Notes: generated by a model not told the origin, from the letters alone. A DNA stretch of 62,000 bases from Acanthaster planci (GCF_001949145.1 NW_019091450.1:1968135-2030134), one strand, 5' to 3'; counted from the first letter of the stretch, positions 24,850 to 38,899 are shown. Program-made: numbers and translations.

Positions 24850-25160
24850 CCCTAGGCAAAAACAGAAAAGTTCGATTTAGGAAGGAAAAAACCAAGTCGT
24901 TTACTAAGCAACCACATTTTCAGACCAGCCTCATAGGGTTTGTGTACAGGTTGTCAAGTGGAGGCCGAATATGGAACTCTATTATTTTCCCTTCCAGAAG
25001 TTTGTTGGTCATTAAAAAGTGATAACGTGTCCTAAGCCTGAGTCAAATGTATCAGTGAAAAGATTGAATAATTTAAAAAAAAAAAAGACAAAAGTGTTTC
25101 AGACCAGTTTCATGGAGTTTGCGGACAGGGTGTCAAGTGGCATCCAGTATTGATCTCTTC
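24850..25160. repeat. Dispersed repeat, two adjacent partial copies
   Basis: The string CAGACCAGCCTCATAGGGTT followed by TGT(A)CAGGTTGTCAAGTGG occurs at about 24919-24962 and again in diverged form at about 25098-25142. A third copy is at about 45473-45660, where the preceding AGAAAAGTTAAATTTAGGAA also matches AGAAAAGTTCGATTTAGGAA at 24864. No terminal repeat was recognised; the class is unknown. Confidence 0.65.
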
Positions 25161-28100
25161 GTATTTATTTAACATGTATCCACATGCCCAAATAATATAG
25201 TGCTTGTGTACATATTCACTTCGAAGTACACATGTACATGTATTGGTAAACGTCGAATACAACAGCTGCCAAGTATTTCGATTTCATCTCTTATGGTTAA
25301 CTTCCACTGTGTCTTGGTTCAAAGAGAAATTGAAAGACCACACATACCTGTTGGGATGTCAGAAATTCGCCAGGGAATCAGTAATTGATGGCCGAGAAGT
25401 GGTCCTTTCTCCGGGTGGGTCCTAGTGGTTTTTGGGACAGCACACGTAGGTGAAACGAGCGTGGTCGCAGTGATGAGTATCCACTCAGTAGAATCGACCT
25501 GCGCGCGGAGCGTGCGTCCGTATTAGGTGTGTCTTGACAGAATGCCGGGTCAGAACCGCGAGATTGTGCCAGTGCACTGTCCCATGAAAATATTCAAAGT
25601 CCCTTTGAAAACCGAAAGTCTTTGTAAGAGGCACAAAAACGTGCGAGGCCACTTGACATCGAGGGCTGCTGTGTAAACCACGTAAACTTGGTACACGGAT
25701 GGGAAAATATGAAAGGCGTTCTATTTTACATTACCAATCAGCCGGAAAGTATGACAAAGAAGTTATTTTCATACAAGCAGTTGCCAAATACATGTATACA
25801 TATTTATAACGTTAAGGTTAAAATTTACGATGATGACATGTCATGGAAGATTTGGATGAGCAAGTTCTGATCGGGTTTTGGTGTAGAAAACTAAAAACAC
25901 AAACATCTTTTTGTGAACCGTTAGCAGGACGAACGAAGTACTTTTTCGTGTTCGTTTAAATACAAAACTCGTCCTCTTACCCGGTGCGTGTTTAAGAGTT
26001 TGATCTAAAGATCTTCTCACATTATCTTGAAAAAAAAATACGATTCTCTGCAGCGTGCTGCTATCTTATTGCATGTCCAGTTTTGAAACAAAAAAATAGA
26101 ATTAAGGCCATTTAACGGAATGTCATGGTAATGATCGATAACCATTTATAAATTGTAGAGACATAAATCCAAAGGCAAATTATTCTAAAACATACATGTT
26201 GTGACTGCCTTCAGATCTATTCACTTCACCCACTATATTCACGGGCTGGCAAGGTACATGATCAGATTATTGTTTTAAATTTGCTGGTTCCATAAATTCC
26301 ACTTTCAAATGTGAGTGTAACCTCATGTGGAAGCTGCGGTCGGGTTGCGACGCCCTTTATAGTTGGCCAACACCAAGATTGAGGGATCAAATGGAAGGCC
26401 AAGGCTCTCAGTTCATGTCACATGTTTAAATCCAATTCACATCACAGCCTACAACAGAGCCAGGATAAAAAAGTCTGTCTTTACGTATTTTTTCTTTACA
26501 AAACTTTATTGAGTACCGAAGTGTGACGTCACTGTGAACCAGAAAGTGCAGTGCAAACGAATGGAGTACGCACGCGTGTTGGTTCACGCGCATGGTTCTC
26601 GCGCTAATGCCTTTTACACTCTAATTGTGCGCGTGACGTATTCACCTTGGTACTCTTTTTGGGCGTTCAATGTACATGTAAGCGAGTAAACTTTCGTAGA
26701 TAAGAGCTGAATGCGACTACATGCATATGTAGATGCAAGCACAACCCCTAGACATGCACAGGGTGTTTTCAAGCGTAGGCGTGACAATGCACCAAATGAA
26801 CCTTGACAATTTTAGTTTTCCTTTCTGTTTACCATTACGACAAAAGCAGAAGAACAGATCAAGGTTGATGTAATTTTGAAGGCAACGAATATGGTGTTTA
26901 CTGAAGGCTGGAGAATGTCGTGGGAACATGGACGAGGAAGTTTGATCGCGGAATGCATTCATTAATAAGAAAACGCTCAATGTTAATTTCGAATAGATAG
27001 CTACAGTTTTGAAAGCCAAATTTATGAACCTTCAACTTGTTTTGTGATTCTACATTTCAATGTAAACATGACCAGGCTTCAAACGGGGCCACGGGCGGCA
27101 ATTTCGGGCAAAAAAGGTACCACCCGTTGTTACAATGTGTCATCGGATAGCTTCAACAGAACAGGGTTTGATAAGAGAGTTTGTAGCAATATTAAAAAGT
27201 TACAATTGGACATTTATTTTTTTTTCAGATTTTCGTATTATTTTGCCACAAATCCTTTGAACTATTTTGATGAATCGCTGAGACCAGTAATTCACGACGT
27301 TGCCACAGCCGAGCAACCAGTAGCTTGTTCAATTGACACAAATCGACACAAATGAATTATCAATTTCTTCAAATTAAAATAATGTGAGATCATGGCATGT
27401 GCGTAAAGCTAAGAATAATTATGAACTTAAAGAGTTCCTGCCAGGTGTAATCCAACAAAAGAATTAAGATCAGCTATACAGGGTAACTGTGCCACAAAAA
27501 TGTGATATTCAAAACGCCAGTTTCGAATTCCTTCCATTTGCAAAGCTTCGGTTTTTCTAAAAAAAATGTTTGCAATTGTCACTTTCTTAGGGACTCCTGC
27601 GTGCGGAGAAAATTAAAAATTTAAAGTGTATTTCTTAATTAAGGAGTTTTTCAAAGAATTATAGACACAGGACTCGTACTGAGTCTAAAACAGTGTTTTA
27701 AATAGTTTTAAAGTAATTCAGATAAAGCGATTATTATACTTACTGGCGATTATACAAGACTTGTATGTGTTCTTAATCATTTAAAAATTTTGTCACCCAT
27801 TTTACACCTTAAGTAAAAAAAAATTAGCTAGGAGCATCCCGAACTGAGCATTCAAGTTGACTTTCCTCGCTTCGTTAGCAAACTGAACACCCTTTTTGAT
27901 CGGAAAACTCAAACTGAAAACAAAATAATTATATGATGCTACACAAGTAGTCAGCAATTTATGAATTGTGCCAAGTTTGAATAGATATTACACAGGGATC
28001 AGTAGCACTGAAATAACAAAATGGTATATACATTCCTCTACTTTCCAGATCATATTCTGAGTGCATAAGATTATGATCACTCGTTAACTTTGCAATATAC

Positions 28101-28320
28101 AGGCAAATTAAAATTGCATGACACCAATCAAATTGATAAACTCCAGAATCAAACTATTTTAACATTTTACCCTTTCCTTTGATTCAACAATAATTCAGTA
28201 TAAGTGACATTAGGGATTGTTCTACTTGATGCTGCCACCAAATGGCAATGCAGTTGTTTTTATCTTTTTATCTTTTTATTTCATTTTTTTTTGCTTTGTG
28301 TTTTTGTCCGACTCGATGAA

Positions 28321-28326
28321 TTTATT
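28321..28326 (-). terminator. Poly(A) signal of four-TM gene C
   Basis: TTTATT on the plus strand is AATAAA on the gene strand, 77 bp past the stop codon of gene C. A second one lies at 28275-28280. Spacing is typical for a 3' UTR end. Confidence 0.55.
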
Positions 28327-28402
28327 GACCACAGCATTTTGAAGATGACTCGTGGGTCCGTGTATGTTATACACGAAGTCTTACCACCGATGTGGCGGGG
28401 TC

Positions 28403-30215
28403 TTACGGCTTGTACATATGTGATGGGGGCATTCCGTATGGACCGTCATACATAGAGCGAGACCGGGGTGGCTGAAAGTTAAATTACATGCAAATGTATT
28501 CAAATTTATTCAGTCATTATCATATGTTGGCCATTGGCAAGGCCATCTAGTCAACGTTTTCTGATATGACTTCCGTATCATCTTGGTTGATGTTTTCATC
28601 TTGGTTGATGATAATTTATATATACTTTAGCGATAATTAAGGTATGAAAGGAGAGAAAGATATAGTTTCTCTGATATCCAACCTTTACTTTTAGGCTAGC
28701 TGCGAACTGGGATGTAAAATGAACGTTGGAAAAATGATGCCAATGTACGTCTTTTTAAAAATCTGTCCCATTTTGCACTACAGAAATATTAGATTAGGAA
28801 ACAGTGATGTCACTTACCGGTAATCCGTAATCTCGTGATCCAGGCGCGTCGCCAAACATAACAGAGCTACAACAGTCCATGAACATCACCATCATACTCA
28901 GAAGGAAGACAAAGATAGCCATCAAAAGGACAGTAGCGTAGATGGAAATCGCGTCGGAGTATGATATGGTGGAGTTCGGGATCAAGGTGTCACTGGAGCC
29001 CATTTGTAACACGTCCCACGTTCCCCAGGTATAGAAACCAATCAGGCAGGCAGCCAGAGTCATCCCCAACAAATTCAGAACCAAGGAACCAAAGTTGATC
29101 TAATGGTGAGATGAAATTGTTGTAGTATTTTTGAGACCTGGTTTCTCTATGGATTAAAGTTCACTGCTGAGGTCAAGGAAGTTCAGTTTTCTGCAAAAAA
29201 AATAGCGTCAGCGCTTGGAAAACCCTTTTTTTGGGGAGAAAAGCTTTGCTAAATATATTACGAAGCTGAACTATGAGATACGTTCAAGGACTGACAGGTT
29301 TTTTCAAATTCTGAACTTCATTTTCATCATGCTATAGATTAGTGATAGAGCATGCACACATGTAAACTGACGAAAACATATCGTAATGACTTAAACATTC
29401 ATCAATACTTACGTTAACATACTCCGTCCTCTTCTTTTTACCGCTTGTCAGAACTGTTACAAAATTCCCGATACCAACTAGGATAATCTGAAAACAAATT
29501 ATATTGCCATGGAAACATTTGTCATGTTTAAATTTAAATTTATGGATGCCGCTTTGGTTAGCCAAACAAAGATTGCTGCATGAAAATGTTCAGCCAATAA
29601 AGCAGCAGAAAATGACAAGAATTCGGAATTATTTAGAGTAAGAATCTAAATCCATATTGAGATGGAAACAGTTTTTTAACGTAGACCGTATAGTCAACAT
29701 TTTTACACAAGCTCGCAGAAAGCACCAGCATCAAAACTCGTGCAAGCATACTCCATCATTATCATATCTTGGTCTTACTAACCCAAGAAATGGCCCAGAG
29801 GAAATTCAGCCACTGATGATAAAGCGGATTGGGTTGAGGTGTAGCAGTAAATAAGCCAATTGATCTTGGGAATGAAACACCTGACACCTTACACATGACA
29901 TCATCACGCAACATATTTAATGGGTGTATAATGCGGCATATGGCGGCACTGATAGAGCTGATGTCATCACGCGCGCGTTATACTGATTATCCCCATACAT
30001 CTACAACGCACTTCATTCTGCACATCATCATCAAAATATTATCATCCAGCTGACGAGATACTCACGCCGATACCGGCCCACATTGGCACTCCAACTGCAC
30101 CATGAGAAAAGATTCTCACAGAGTCACTTCCTAACAGAATGAAGACAACACCAAATGCGACATCCATCCCACCAGTAAACACTAGCATTCCGTGTCGACC
30201 GGACAACTTGGCCAT
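28403..30215 (-). CDS. CD20-like (MS4A-type) four-transmembrane protein C
   Basis: Predicted 191-aa membrane protein from four phase-0 exons on the minus strand: 30215-30066, 29487-29413, 29099-28818 and 28471-28403. As in gene B, the ATG follows an acceptor directly (TTTACAG|G-ATG), so the 5' UTR is split. TM segments are near residues 9-31, 45-64, 76-105 and 126-149. A basic SGKKKRTEY loop follows TM2, the extracellular loop between TM3 and TM4 has sequon NST (N117), DCC (150-152) follows TM4, and the tail is PPRSRSMYDGPYGMPP, ending HMYKP. The shared tail pattern PPRxR..YDGPYG.PP.H.YKP in B and C implies a conserved cytosolic docking site. Exon 3 is 24 bp longer than in B, all in the TM3-TM4 loop. 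Biochemical function unknown. Confidence 0.87.
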
Positions 30216-30529
30216 CCTGTAAACAGAAAAGTATACAAGTTGTCACCACTTGGGGAAATGAGAAAGGAAAGCCAGGAGAAACCAGAACGGCTGGGAGAAG
30301 AAGTGGGAAAAAAAAAGAATCCTTACATAAAGGCATTCAGTTAATCAACTCAATATGCTGTGCATATTGGAGGGTGTATATCACACTAGATATTGCTGTT
30401 CTGACTTTACTGCAGATGGTTAGAAGTGGTGACAAGGAAGAGCAAACTTTGGTGTTTCTTTAAACAGAAAAAACAGCTTTAAAGTACCCTTGCATATAAA
30501 AATGCATGTGTTAACGCTTTAACGCCATG

Positions 30530-30800
30530 CAAAGTGGCAACCACCTTAGTGGGGAGAGGCTCATAGGGGTAAAGTGACCTGTGATCTTGGGCAAGTCACT
30601 TTATTCTATATATGTATGTGCCTCTCTCCACCCAGGAGTAAATGGGTACCTGTGAGGGCAGACACGGTTATGTTAAGCCGTGTGTGTTGAAATGGCATGC
30701 AGCATCGGGCTAGTATACTTCCCAGGGAGCTGAGATGGTTTCAGGAATGTTTAGATGATGTGAGCCCAATATGCAGGGATAATAACGACTAGCGCCTCGA
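30530..30800 (+). mobile_element. SINE-like element
   Basis: The block contains GATCTTGGGCAAGTCACTTT, CCTCTCTCCACCCAGGAGTA, AATGGGTACCTGTGAGGGCA and, near its end, ACGACTAGCGCC. This arrangement is familiar from tRNA-derived SINEs of many aquatic animals. No protein is encoded. I did not identify clear A and B boxes, so the class is tentative and the ends are approximate. Confidence 0.6.
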
Positions 30801-33691
30801 AATAGTTTTTTTATAAGTGTATGTTATTACTATTATTCCTCAAAGCCAATATGTGCAATTAACATAACGCATTGTAAGATAATGTAAAGAGACAAATCTT
30901 ATTCTGGTTTGTTCAAAACAAAGTTTCGATCGAACATGGTGTTAAAGGGAAGTAACCAGCAACGCTTTCCTTGCTGTCGAACATTTAAAAAAAATTCATT
31001 TTTATATTTGCATTTCCCTTCTAAGTATTCTGCGCCAAACGAACGGTGCCTTACGAAAATGGAGTAGGCTATTCGTGAAAACGCACCAACATTTCTTTTT
31101 TTTACAATGACCTATGTTTCCTTTGTCAATCACGATTGAATGTCAGGCATTTAACGCGGACGGTTTTACAAACGTGAAGTTCTTAGGGCCGATACCAGAC
31201 TATAAAGCATATCACAGACCCAGATGGGAAATAGCGTATGAGTAAACATTCATTGTCGTGGGCATTATGCTGTAACGAGAAAAAGAGAAGAAAGGCCTAT
31301 TCAAATCGGGCTTTGGAAAGGTATATTGGTTCCCACTGCGCAAATCTCCCCAAATATGGGGAAACTGGTACATGTAGGTAGTTTTCATTTACGCTTCGAA
31401 ATGTGTATAAAGTAAGTTGGTTTGGAGCATTACAACAGTGGAACTTTGTTTTCTTTCTATGTTTTATTGATCAGAAAAACACAAAACAAACACAACAGCA
31501 GAACTTAGTGTTTGCCATTAACGTCATGAACACAACTCGGAACGACTTTTCCGAAAATCACTCGACGAAACATCTCACACTCCCTTTTCTGTATTGAATC
31601 AGGTCAGTTCGATGCATTTGATCCAAATTTGGCAAAGATGAATTTGGTACGTATGGTAATAGGGCAAAAACTGAGAAGGGAACTTTCCTCTAATAGTTTA
31701 TGTAAACCATAGTGCATCAAAAGATTGCATTTACATGGAATCATGTGGCATAACATGATTAATACGGAATGATGACATCCAATAGTTGATATCGTTTTCC
31801 AATGAAAATACATCAACACAATATTCCTATACCAAAAGGGAAATTTCGTTTGCTAAAATACCCGTCTTTTACAATCATACTGGGCTTATTGTTATGTAGT
31901 TGCAATAAATGTTAAATCTAATATATTAATCAAGATAGATCTGCAAACATAGTCGCCTTTACTTATTCTTTACAGAATGATTATGGTATTGGTTCTGCTT
32001 TTACACAAATAAACTTCGAAGGAATCCTTGAGGTTACTGGACCGGACAGACATGCAAGACTATAAGCTTAATTTGAAAAAGTTCTCGCCTTATATACTTC
32101 TACATAATCATTGTCTGAAAACTCGTTGGAGACTTTTTAACGCATACCGTCCAATTCCTGAAACAAATGTGTATTGGTTGGACACGATTGGTGTCGTATA
32201 TACGTAGATGAGTGTACCGCTTCTAAACTTTAAACTCTAAATTTACATAGGCCTACTTGTCGGCCCTTCTTAAAAACTGTTAGACTGCTGACAGCAAAGC
32301 AACATGTAGATAAAATGAAAAATGCTAAAACGAATCAGACAAAAAAGTACCTGATAATGGAATTTCGGTTATCTGGCTGGCTTCAGTGAAACAACGAAGA
32401 CAACTTCTAGCACTGCAAAGCGTTCATAAAGTAGCAACGGACACTGATGTAGCAAATGCGAAACTGGTAACATGAATGCAGCACTACCAATTACGCGTAA
32501 ACGCGGGTAATGGTATACATGTCGTGTAAGGCGTTGGCAATGCGTAAAACCACTGAACCGTGAAATGTTTTCTTGTATATTTAACATGTATGGTCTCACA
32601 CATTCGACAATATTTATAAGCCGTGTCGATGGTGGATTGAGCAATTGCGGAAGGGGCCGGGGAACGAGACCCATGTTCGTTTCTATTCTGTGTTATTTGT
32701 GTTTGTTTGTTTTTTCTTTGGATTTCTCAACACTCCGATCTCGATGTATGATTATCACGTTTAACTTCCAGTGATTTTTTTTCCAGTAGAAAGATTTCTT
32801 CTTTGTTTGGCGAAATGGTAAAAGGTGCAAAGTAACTTAACTTGTCGGGTGCAAAGCTGCTTCCAAATCTGTTGTCGAGCTCGGTCTCCGCTCCATTGGA
32901 AATGTGTGGAGACGCGTAGACAGTAGACCGAACCGTAGCTCTGGAAGCCCGTTTCGGACAGGGCCTTTGCCCTTAGCTACCACGTCTGCGGTCAGAATAC
33001 CGTTGGCAAAACTGTTGCTTGAATTTAATTTTTGTTTCAATATATATTCATGGGCTACTGAACGCTACCACCTACCCACCGTTTTAGAAAAAATACGGGC
33101 ATAAATTTGGATGGCTGGTTGGTATAATATACCCCCACCCCACCTTTTGACTGGGGGGTATGTTCTACTCAATCATGTCGGGCCCTCCACCTTTTCGTGG
33201 TGAGTTGCGGTATCAGTAAATTTTTTCGACTTCCCAGCAACAATAATGCATCAATATATACACGTACTTCAATATCAAGAACATATTGGGCAAAGTAAAC
33301 TTTTCTTTGGCAGGGAAAGAGAATCTATTTAAAATCACTGACATGCGTCCAACAATTTCAACTGAAGCACAGAGGCGTAATAGTGAACGGGTACACATGC
33401 AGTCGGGAATCACACTGTCACCGCCATGGGAAATACATGTATCATGCGATGGTGAATGCTATGAGATCGTTTCTCACATGTCGGCCTAAGCTTCCAATTT
33501 ATGGCATTCTACTGAGTCTTAGATTTAGTACTTCAAATACACGTCGAACGCACGGATCATTTTGTGCTTTGAATATGGCAATGGAAGTATAGAAGTAAGA
33601 GGTTTATTAACAATGACTTAAGCCATAGTCAAGAAGCAAACTGAGGTAGTGTCATTAAAACAGGTCGCAATTAATAATTGAATACGTCATT

Positions 33692-33776
33692 AAAAGAAAC
33701 GCCCAACTCCTTCAAAAACATCAATTTTTCTCTCTCGAATTAAAAAAAGTTTCGGATGGAGTTGGGCCCTTCTTTC
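33692..33776. repeat. Inverted repeat (foldback)
   Basis: AAAAGAAACGCCCAACTCC on the left pairs with GGAGTTGGGCCCTTCTTT on the right, about 16 of 18 positions, around a 47-bp loop. AT-rich flanks (TTAATAATTGAATAC and CAATTAGGTATTTAATTAC) extend the inverted similarity, so this may be a small MITE of about 130 bp. Confidence 0.65.
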
Positions 33777-35914
33777 AATTAGGTATTTAATTACATGGTG
33801 TAATGTGCCTGAGTTAGTTTCTTAAGTGCCTGTTTTAGTACATGTTGGTAGGTTCGCTTTCTAACCCACGTTGGGCTATGGGTTCATTTCCTGCTTTTGC
33901 CCGGTGGTATAGGCCTATTAATCATACATTGATCTGAATAAACGTCATGCCATTTCATTGAACTTTGAACGGATAAACTCTTGGTGGTACTGGACACAAG
34001 GCAAACCGCAGGACATAAGTAGAACAACTGAGAAACATTGAGTACAGCATTGCTAAGGAAACTTAAACCTGTTATCAGAAATTACTCTCTTTGCATGTAG
34101 ATATGGTTTTACAAAACGCAACTGTTGAAAATCAGTAATTGGAAAGGTTAGACAAGCAAAATTTAACTTTAAACTTCAACAGTCCACAATGTAACATCGC
34201 TTATTTGTTGTTGTTTAACCCCATGCTTGATCATTCAAGATGGAACCTGTGTCTCAGCACATGTAATTTGCTACACTTTGGTGTGTGTGTTTTTTTTTCG
34301 GGCATAATGCACGTACTTGCGCATGTACACACACTGAGTAGAGTGCTTGTTGACTGAACTGAGCTTGTTATGCCTGCGACATAAAGGCATTGTACTGCAA
34401 TGAGTCAAGGCCTTGTGGGACAACAATCGCTTTCCTTATACACACGGCATCTATGAAAAATTACTGACACGCGTCGACCACAAATTTCCGATCAACAACA
34501 AGCATCTTTACATCGGGAATCAAGCTCTGGTTTCCATTTTGGGGGCAGAGGCCACGCATTCATTTCAGATGTTACACAGACATCAAATTTTGCTGATGAT
34601 TTAAAACACAAAGAAAAAAGGAACTTCAAAAAGGAAATAAATATATAATTGAACAAACTTGAATATGTGTACAAGTTACACTGTAATAGGCCTATAGCAT
34701 TTTCGGCGTAAATCGGGGGGGGGGCATTTACATGTACGGTTCCCCCCACACACATTTTGAGGGGGCAATTGAATCACCCCCCTCCTCCACAAAGCGAAGA
34801 GTTTCAGACTTCCAACGACAAATCGCATTAAATATCACTCAAAGAGGGAACAACTGTTTTAAAGAGCCTTAGATATGCCATTCTGAATACATATTAAAGA
34901 TGTACATCAATACCATGAACATCGACTTCATAATTATGGTGTCACCCGTCCTCCCCCGCTTTGTAAATTTTCCTGGCCAGGCAAGTCATTGCCCAATCTT
35001 TCCCCATCCCCACCCCCAATTTCCTTTACAAATTTACGCCAATGTCCACATGTTATTAAGGGCGTTGACGTGAACATCTACCAGTTTATGGCAGAAAGTC
35101 GGTTGTCAGTTCAAACTTCAGCGTTTAGATTGCATGCAGATATCCCGTACGCTATTATCATTTAACTTTGGGCAACTGGCCGGAAAGTTTTGAATATTAA
35201 AAAGAACACGTACACTGTATACAGATTTCTCTGAGTGATTAAATCATTTCAAATTAACACCACGGTCTTGGTCTGTTTTCGATCATTTCAGAATGGCACA
35301 GATGTGCTGCGGTAAGCGAGGTTTCCAAAAGGACGGGGCACTGCACAACGTTAAAAAGTTAAGAAGGCGCTATTTATGCTTTGCTCACGGGAGGGGATAG
35401 GCGAGGACCGATCCATGTGTCCAGGCATCCCTGCGGGATAACACATAAGACGACCACTTGAAAACATTTCTGTCTGATAACATTTACTTGATGTGAATAT
35501 AAAAAAACTGTCGATTGACCTTTTTGTCAAGTAGGAAATCTGGTGACAGGACAAAGTCAACACGCGGTCAATCTCCAACTTATATGTTAGGCCTTGATTT
35601 GGCATAGCAAATGAGACCATCAAGAAAAAAACTGAGTATGATATAATTACATGTATAAGCATGACATCTCGCAATAATCTGGAAGTGAGAACTCACTGCT
35701 ATAATTTTTAAACTCAGCCTTTATTTAACGTAAATCAATGAGTATTGGAAAATGTACAATGAAAATAAGATATAGATTATGAACATTACGGAGTGGATCC
35801 TTGAACACGACTTTGATGTCAGACAAGATGTACTCTGCATCGGGAAGATGTTAATTTTTAGTAACAGGTTTTGCCCACACACAAATGAATATTCACAACA
35901 CTTTAAGCTCAGAG

Positions 35915-35970
35915 GTGTGCACTGGTAGGCGTATAGGTAGGCGGGAGGTCGTGGGATTCGAGTCCAATTA
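35915..35970 (+). repeat. tRNA-like (SINE head or tRNA relic) fragment
   Basis: GGATTCGAGTCC fits a polymerase III B box (GGTTCGANTCC) at 11 of 12 positions and is preceded by a possible A-box-like CTGGTAGGCGTATAGG. No full cloverleaf can be folded, so this is more likely a tRNA-derived repeat fragment than a working tRNA. Confidence 0.35.
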
Positions 35971-37869
35971 CCCAAGAACGTTTACAATTTTTTCGTAAGC
36001 TCTTGGACTAACACTGGCATATACATGTAGTATTGTGAATATACATGTATGTCGGTGCAACACCCGTTAAATGTACATGACTACATTGATTGTTGGTAGT
36101 GGCCTGTTTGATAACTGCAAGATAACCGCATATAATGCTTTCACACAGACTACCATGTCATCGTTGGTTACAAAATCTTTTAACTGTACAGTGCATGGGC
36201 AAAGGAAGAGGCGACGTACATGTAAGCTACACCCCTCCATTCTCATCTGTCAGCCCTCCCCCTCCAACATACAGAGAAGTGCCTACATGTGCCTTGGCTA
36301 CCACTCGTGCAGGAGTAGCTTTATATCGTGACAGCCAACAGAGGAATGAGAAAAAAATCCCAAAACTTTTGTGGTGTGGTGCCCCAAATGAAACATGTTG
36401 TACATGTACCGGTACATCAGGATGCGACTCCTCTCAAATCAGGTGCATCAATTACACAGCCCATCAAGTACTGAAACCAATGAGCTATAGTTTCAACATT
36501 TAAGAACGCGTACCCCTGTTCCTGAATGACATGGACGCCCTTCATTTTGGGCATGCGCTGTCGGAATACCGACAAGTACTCGTACGTAAAGACACGTCAA
36601 TTTGAAAAAACACTAAATAAAACAAGAAATATTAATATTATTACTTCAAATGTGGCACAAAATTCAACTGAATAAAATACTACATGTATTAACCTTTCAC
36701 ACCAAACCAAACACAAAAAATGCAATTGCGTATCATGAAGAAAAACGCATAATTTATAAATATTTAGAGTTGCCAAACTTAACAACTAAACTACAAGCTT
36801 TAAACAAATATGTGGCATGCAAGAATAAACTCTTTAGAATCGGCAACATGAAAGAAAAAGCAATACCTTTACACGCATAAAGACACAACCACCTAGTAAA
36901 CTGACCTATCGCCTTTTACGAGTCAGCCACACCCTTTGTAAGTAACCATGTGGAATTTTGTCAGCGGAGTTTTGGTTGTCTGAGATTTTGCGCGTACCGC
37001 GTCCACTTTGTAATCAAGTAACTGGACGATATTTCATAAGGGGTGTTGGTATTTTTCTACCGCGATAGGTCATTTACACATACATGTCTCTGGGAGTAAA
37101 CAAAAAGTGACCATGATAACTTGTGCAGAGAGCTTAATTAAACAGTGCGCCATCACTGGGGATCGTTTTAGTTGTAAAAATAATGCGAGTGCAGTACACG
37201 TACATGTATGTCCAATCGTGCATATCACACAAGGAGGAAAAAACTGACACACATTGAGGGCGCACTTTACAAGTTCCCCTACACCCGAACCAGGTTGAAA
37301 ATTCTAAAATAAATACACGTAAAAATGCTGTTGTAAAATTAAATGTTTGTAAGGAATGATGGAATGCAGAAGAATACAATATTTTATAAAAATCTCTGAA
37401 ACATAAAAAACTTAAACGGATGGGACGTCTTTTCACTCAAAAGTGATTTCAAAATGACATGAGGGTAATTCAAATCTTGGTCTGCTAAAGTCCTTTTATT
37501 AAGAAAATGACCAATGATGTCATTAATTAGATACCAATCTATGGGTAAATGCGTATGAGGTGATGCACTCCTTTATAGTAAAAAAGATGTTCCCCAAATC
37601 TAACCGACTCATCGAGATTCATCTCTGCAAATCCAGTTACGATTCTTTATTATTTCAATCACAAATTTGGGAGGAGTATGTACAATGTACGTGTGTACAT
37701 CCTCCAATCACAAGAATGATATCTGAAAACAGACAGGTTTGGGACCCATTACGGTGACGAAGCGAACTGTATGGCTGAGACTTTATTCATGTAAATCAAT
37801 TAAATATGGAAAGCGTACAACCAGCCCCACTCAAAAACAACCCTCAAAATACGTGTGGAACTTGAAAAT

Positions 37870-38084
37870 GGGCCATTCTATAAATTTGGGATCCGATGTG
37901 TGACATCTGAAATGCAGACTTTGACAAAAGATGTATCGATGATATTGATTTCAAACCATGTTTATTTGTTTGGCTGGTAATTTCATCTTGGAAATTAAAT
38001 AATGAGTTCTAAACATTAAAAAAATCATATGCTTGATGTAACAGGGACGTAAAAAATGGAAGCCCCGGCTTTATAGAATGACCC
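37870..38084. mobile_element. TIR element, GGGTCATTCTATA family, copy 1
   Basis: Begins GGGCCATTCTATAAAT and ends TTTATAGAATGACCC, inverted terminal repeats of about 15 bp. Internal words (GGGATCCGATGTGTGACAT, GTAACAGGGACGTAAAAAAT) match the second copy at 40445-40685 in order and orientation. It is non-coding, hence a non-autonomous DNA element. Confidence 0.85.
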
Positions 38085-38893
38085 AAATGTAACTCAAAAT
38101 AATCACGTTAATGAGTAGTAGAACATGCAATAATTTATTATGCATGCGATAAATTTAACAGAATTACATGTATACAAATTAGTGTGTAAATACATGTACA
38201 TGTAAGTTAGTCTAACAAGCAAGATAGCACCATACAGGGGAAAAGTAAACAAAACGAAACTAACATTAAAATTGGTGAGGCCATGGTTAATCAGTTGGTC
38301 ACAGAAGTCTACCGGTACATGTATATATACTTGGTGCATAATATCCCACACTGATTTCAAACCAAGAATCAGTGTGTTGCTGATAACTGTTGGTTATTGT
38401 ATGAGAGTCCAACGGCCTGTACCTGATTTATAAGTCAGCAGGTGGTACATGTATCAAGGACAATAACCAAAACCAACATTATCAACAATGTGCCTCACAT
38501 TTATTATGCAATACTTCTGATAATAACAGGTGGAATTTTTCTCGATATAAATTCTTGGAAACTTGCTGTAAAATGTAATTTAAAGTGCAGTTGACTAGAT
38601 GTACATGGACAGTTTGCATGCACATTCAACTTTAAGGAACAACAGATATGTAAACATGACCTCGTCTACCGTGTAACTGAAGGTAAAAAATGATACATTA
38701 AATCAATCTGAACCTACACCAGTAAAAGTAGATTAAAGTACATGTACTTGGCTAAAGACGTAAAATATGCATCAATACTTCTGCATTTAAACTGATATAA
38801 AATTTATGTTATCCACAACCTCCGAATGTGATAATTAAAACAGTGACCAGATGGGGAAAAAAAAGAATTGCAATGATTATTTTCATGATTGAG

Positions 38894-38899
38894 TTTATT
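38894..38899 (-). terminator. Candidate poly(A) signal of LIX1
   Basis: TTTATT on the plus strand reads AATAAA on the gene strand, 873 bp downstream of the LIX1 stop codon. I saw no AATAAA between it and the stop, so the 3' UTR may be about 0.9 kb. Confidence 0.4.

Larger units (their letters stand above)
24150..28402. other. Spacer between four-TM genes B and C; repeats
   Basis: This spacer separates the 5' end of gene B from the 3' end of gene C. The non-coding first exon and promoter of gene B should be here but could not be located; a CpG-rich patch at about 25440-25560 is a weak candidate. It contains two copies of a dispersed repeat (about 24850-25000 and 25089-25160) and a CpG-rich patch at about 26520-26650. 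Open frames here have no domain character. Confidence 0.5.
30216..38893. other. Long gene-poor stretch with repeats
   Basis: No convincing exon was found between gene C and the LIX1 3' end. The right edge at 38.9 kb is set by a candidate LIX1 poly(A) signal. Contents include a SINE-like block at about 30530-30800, a hairpin at 33692-33776, a tRNA-like fragment at about 35915-35970, G/C runs near 34715-34760, a foldback element at 37870-38084 and many TACATGTA words. The 5' non-coding exon of gene C should lie at its left end but was not located. Confidence 0.5.

Noticed and set aside
35915-35970. Possible tRNA gene
   Set aside because: Has a good B box, but the acceptor stem and anticodon arm do not fold; kept only as a tRNA-like repeat fragment.
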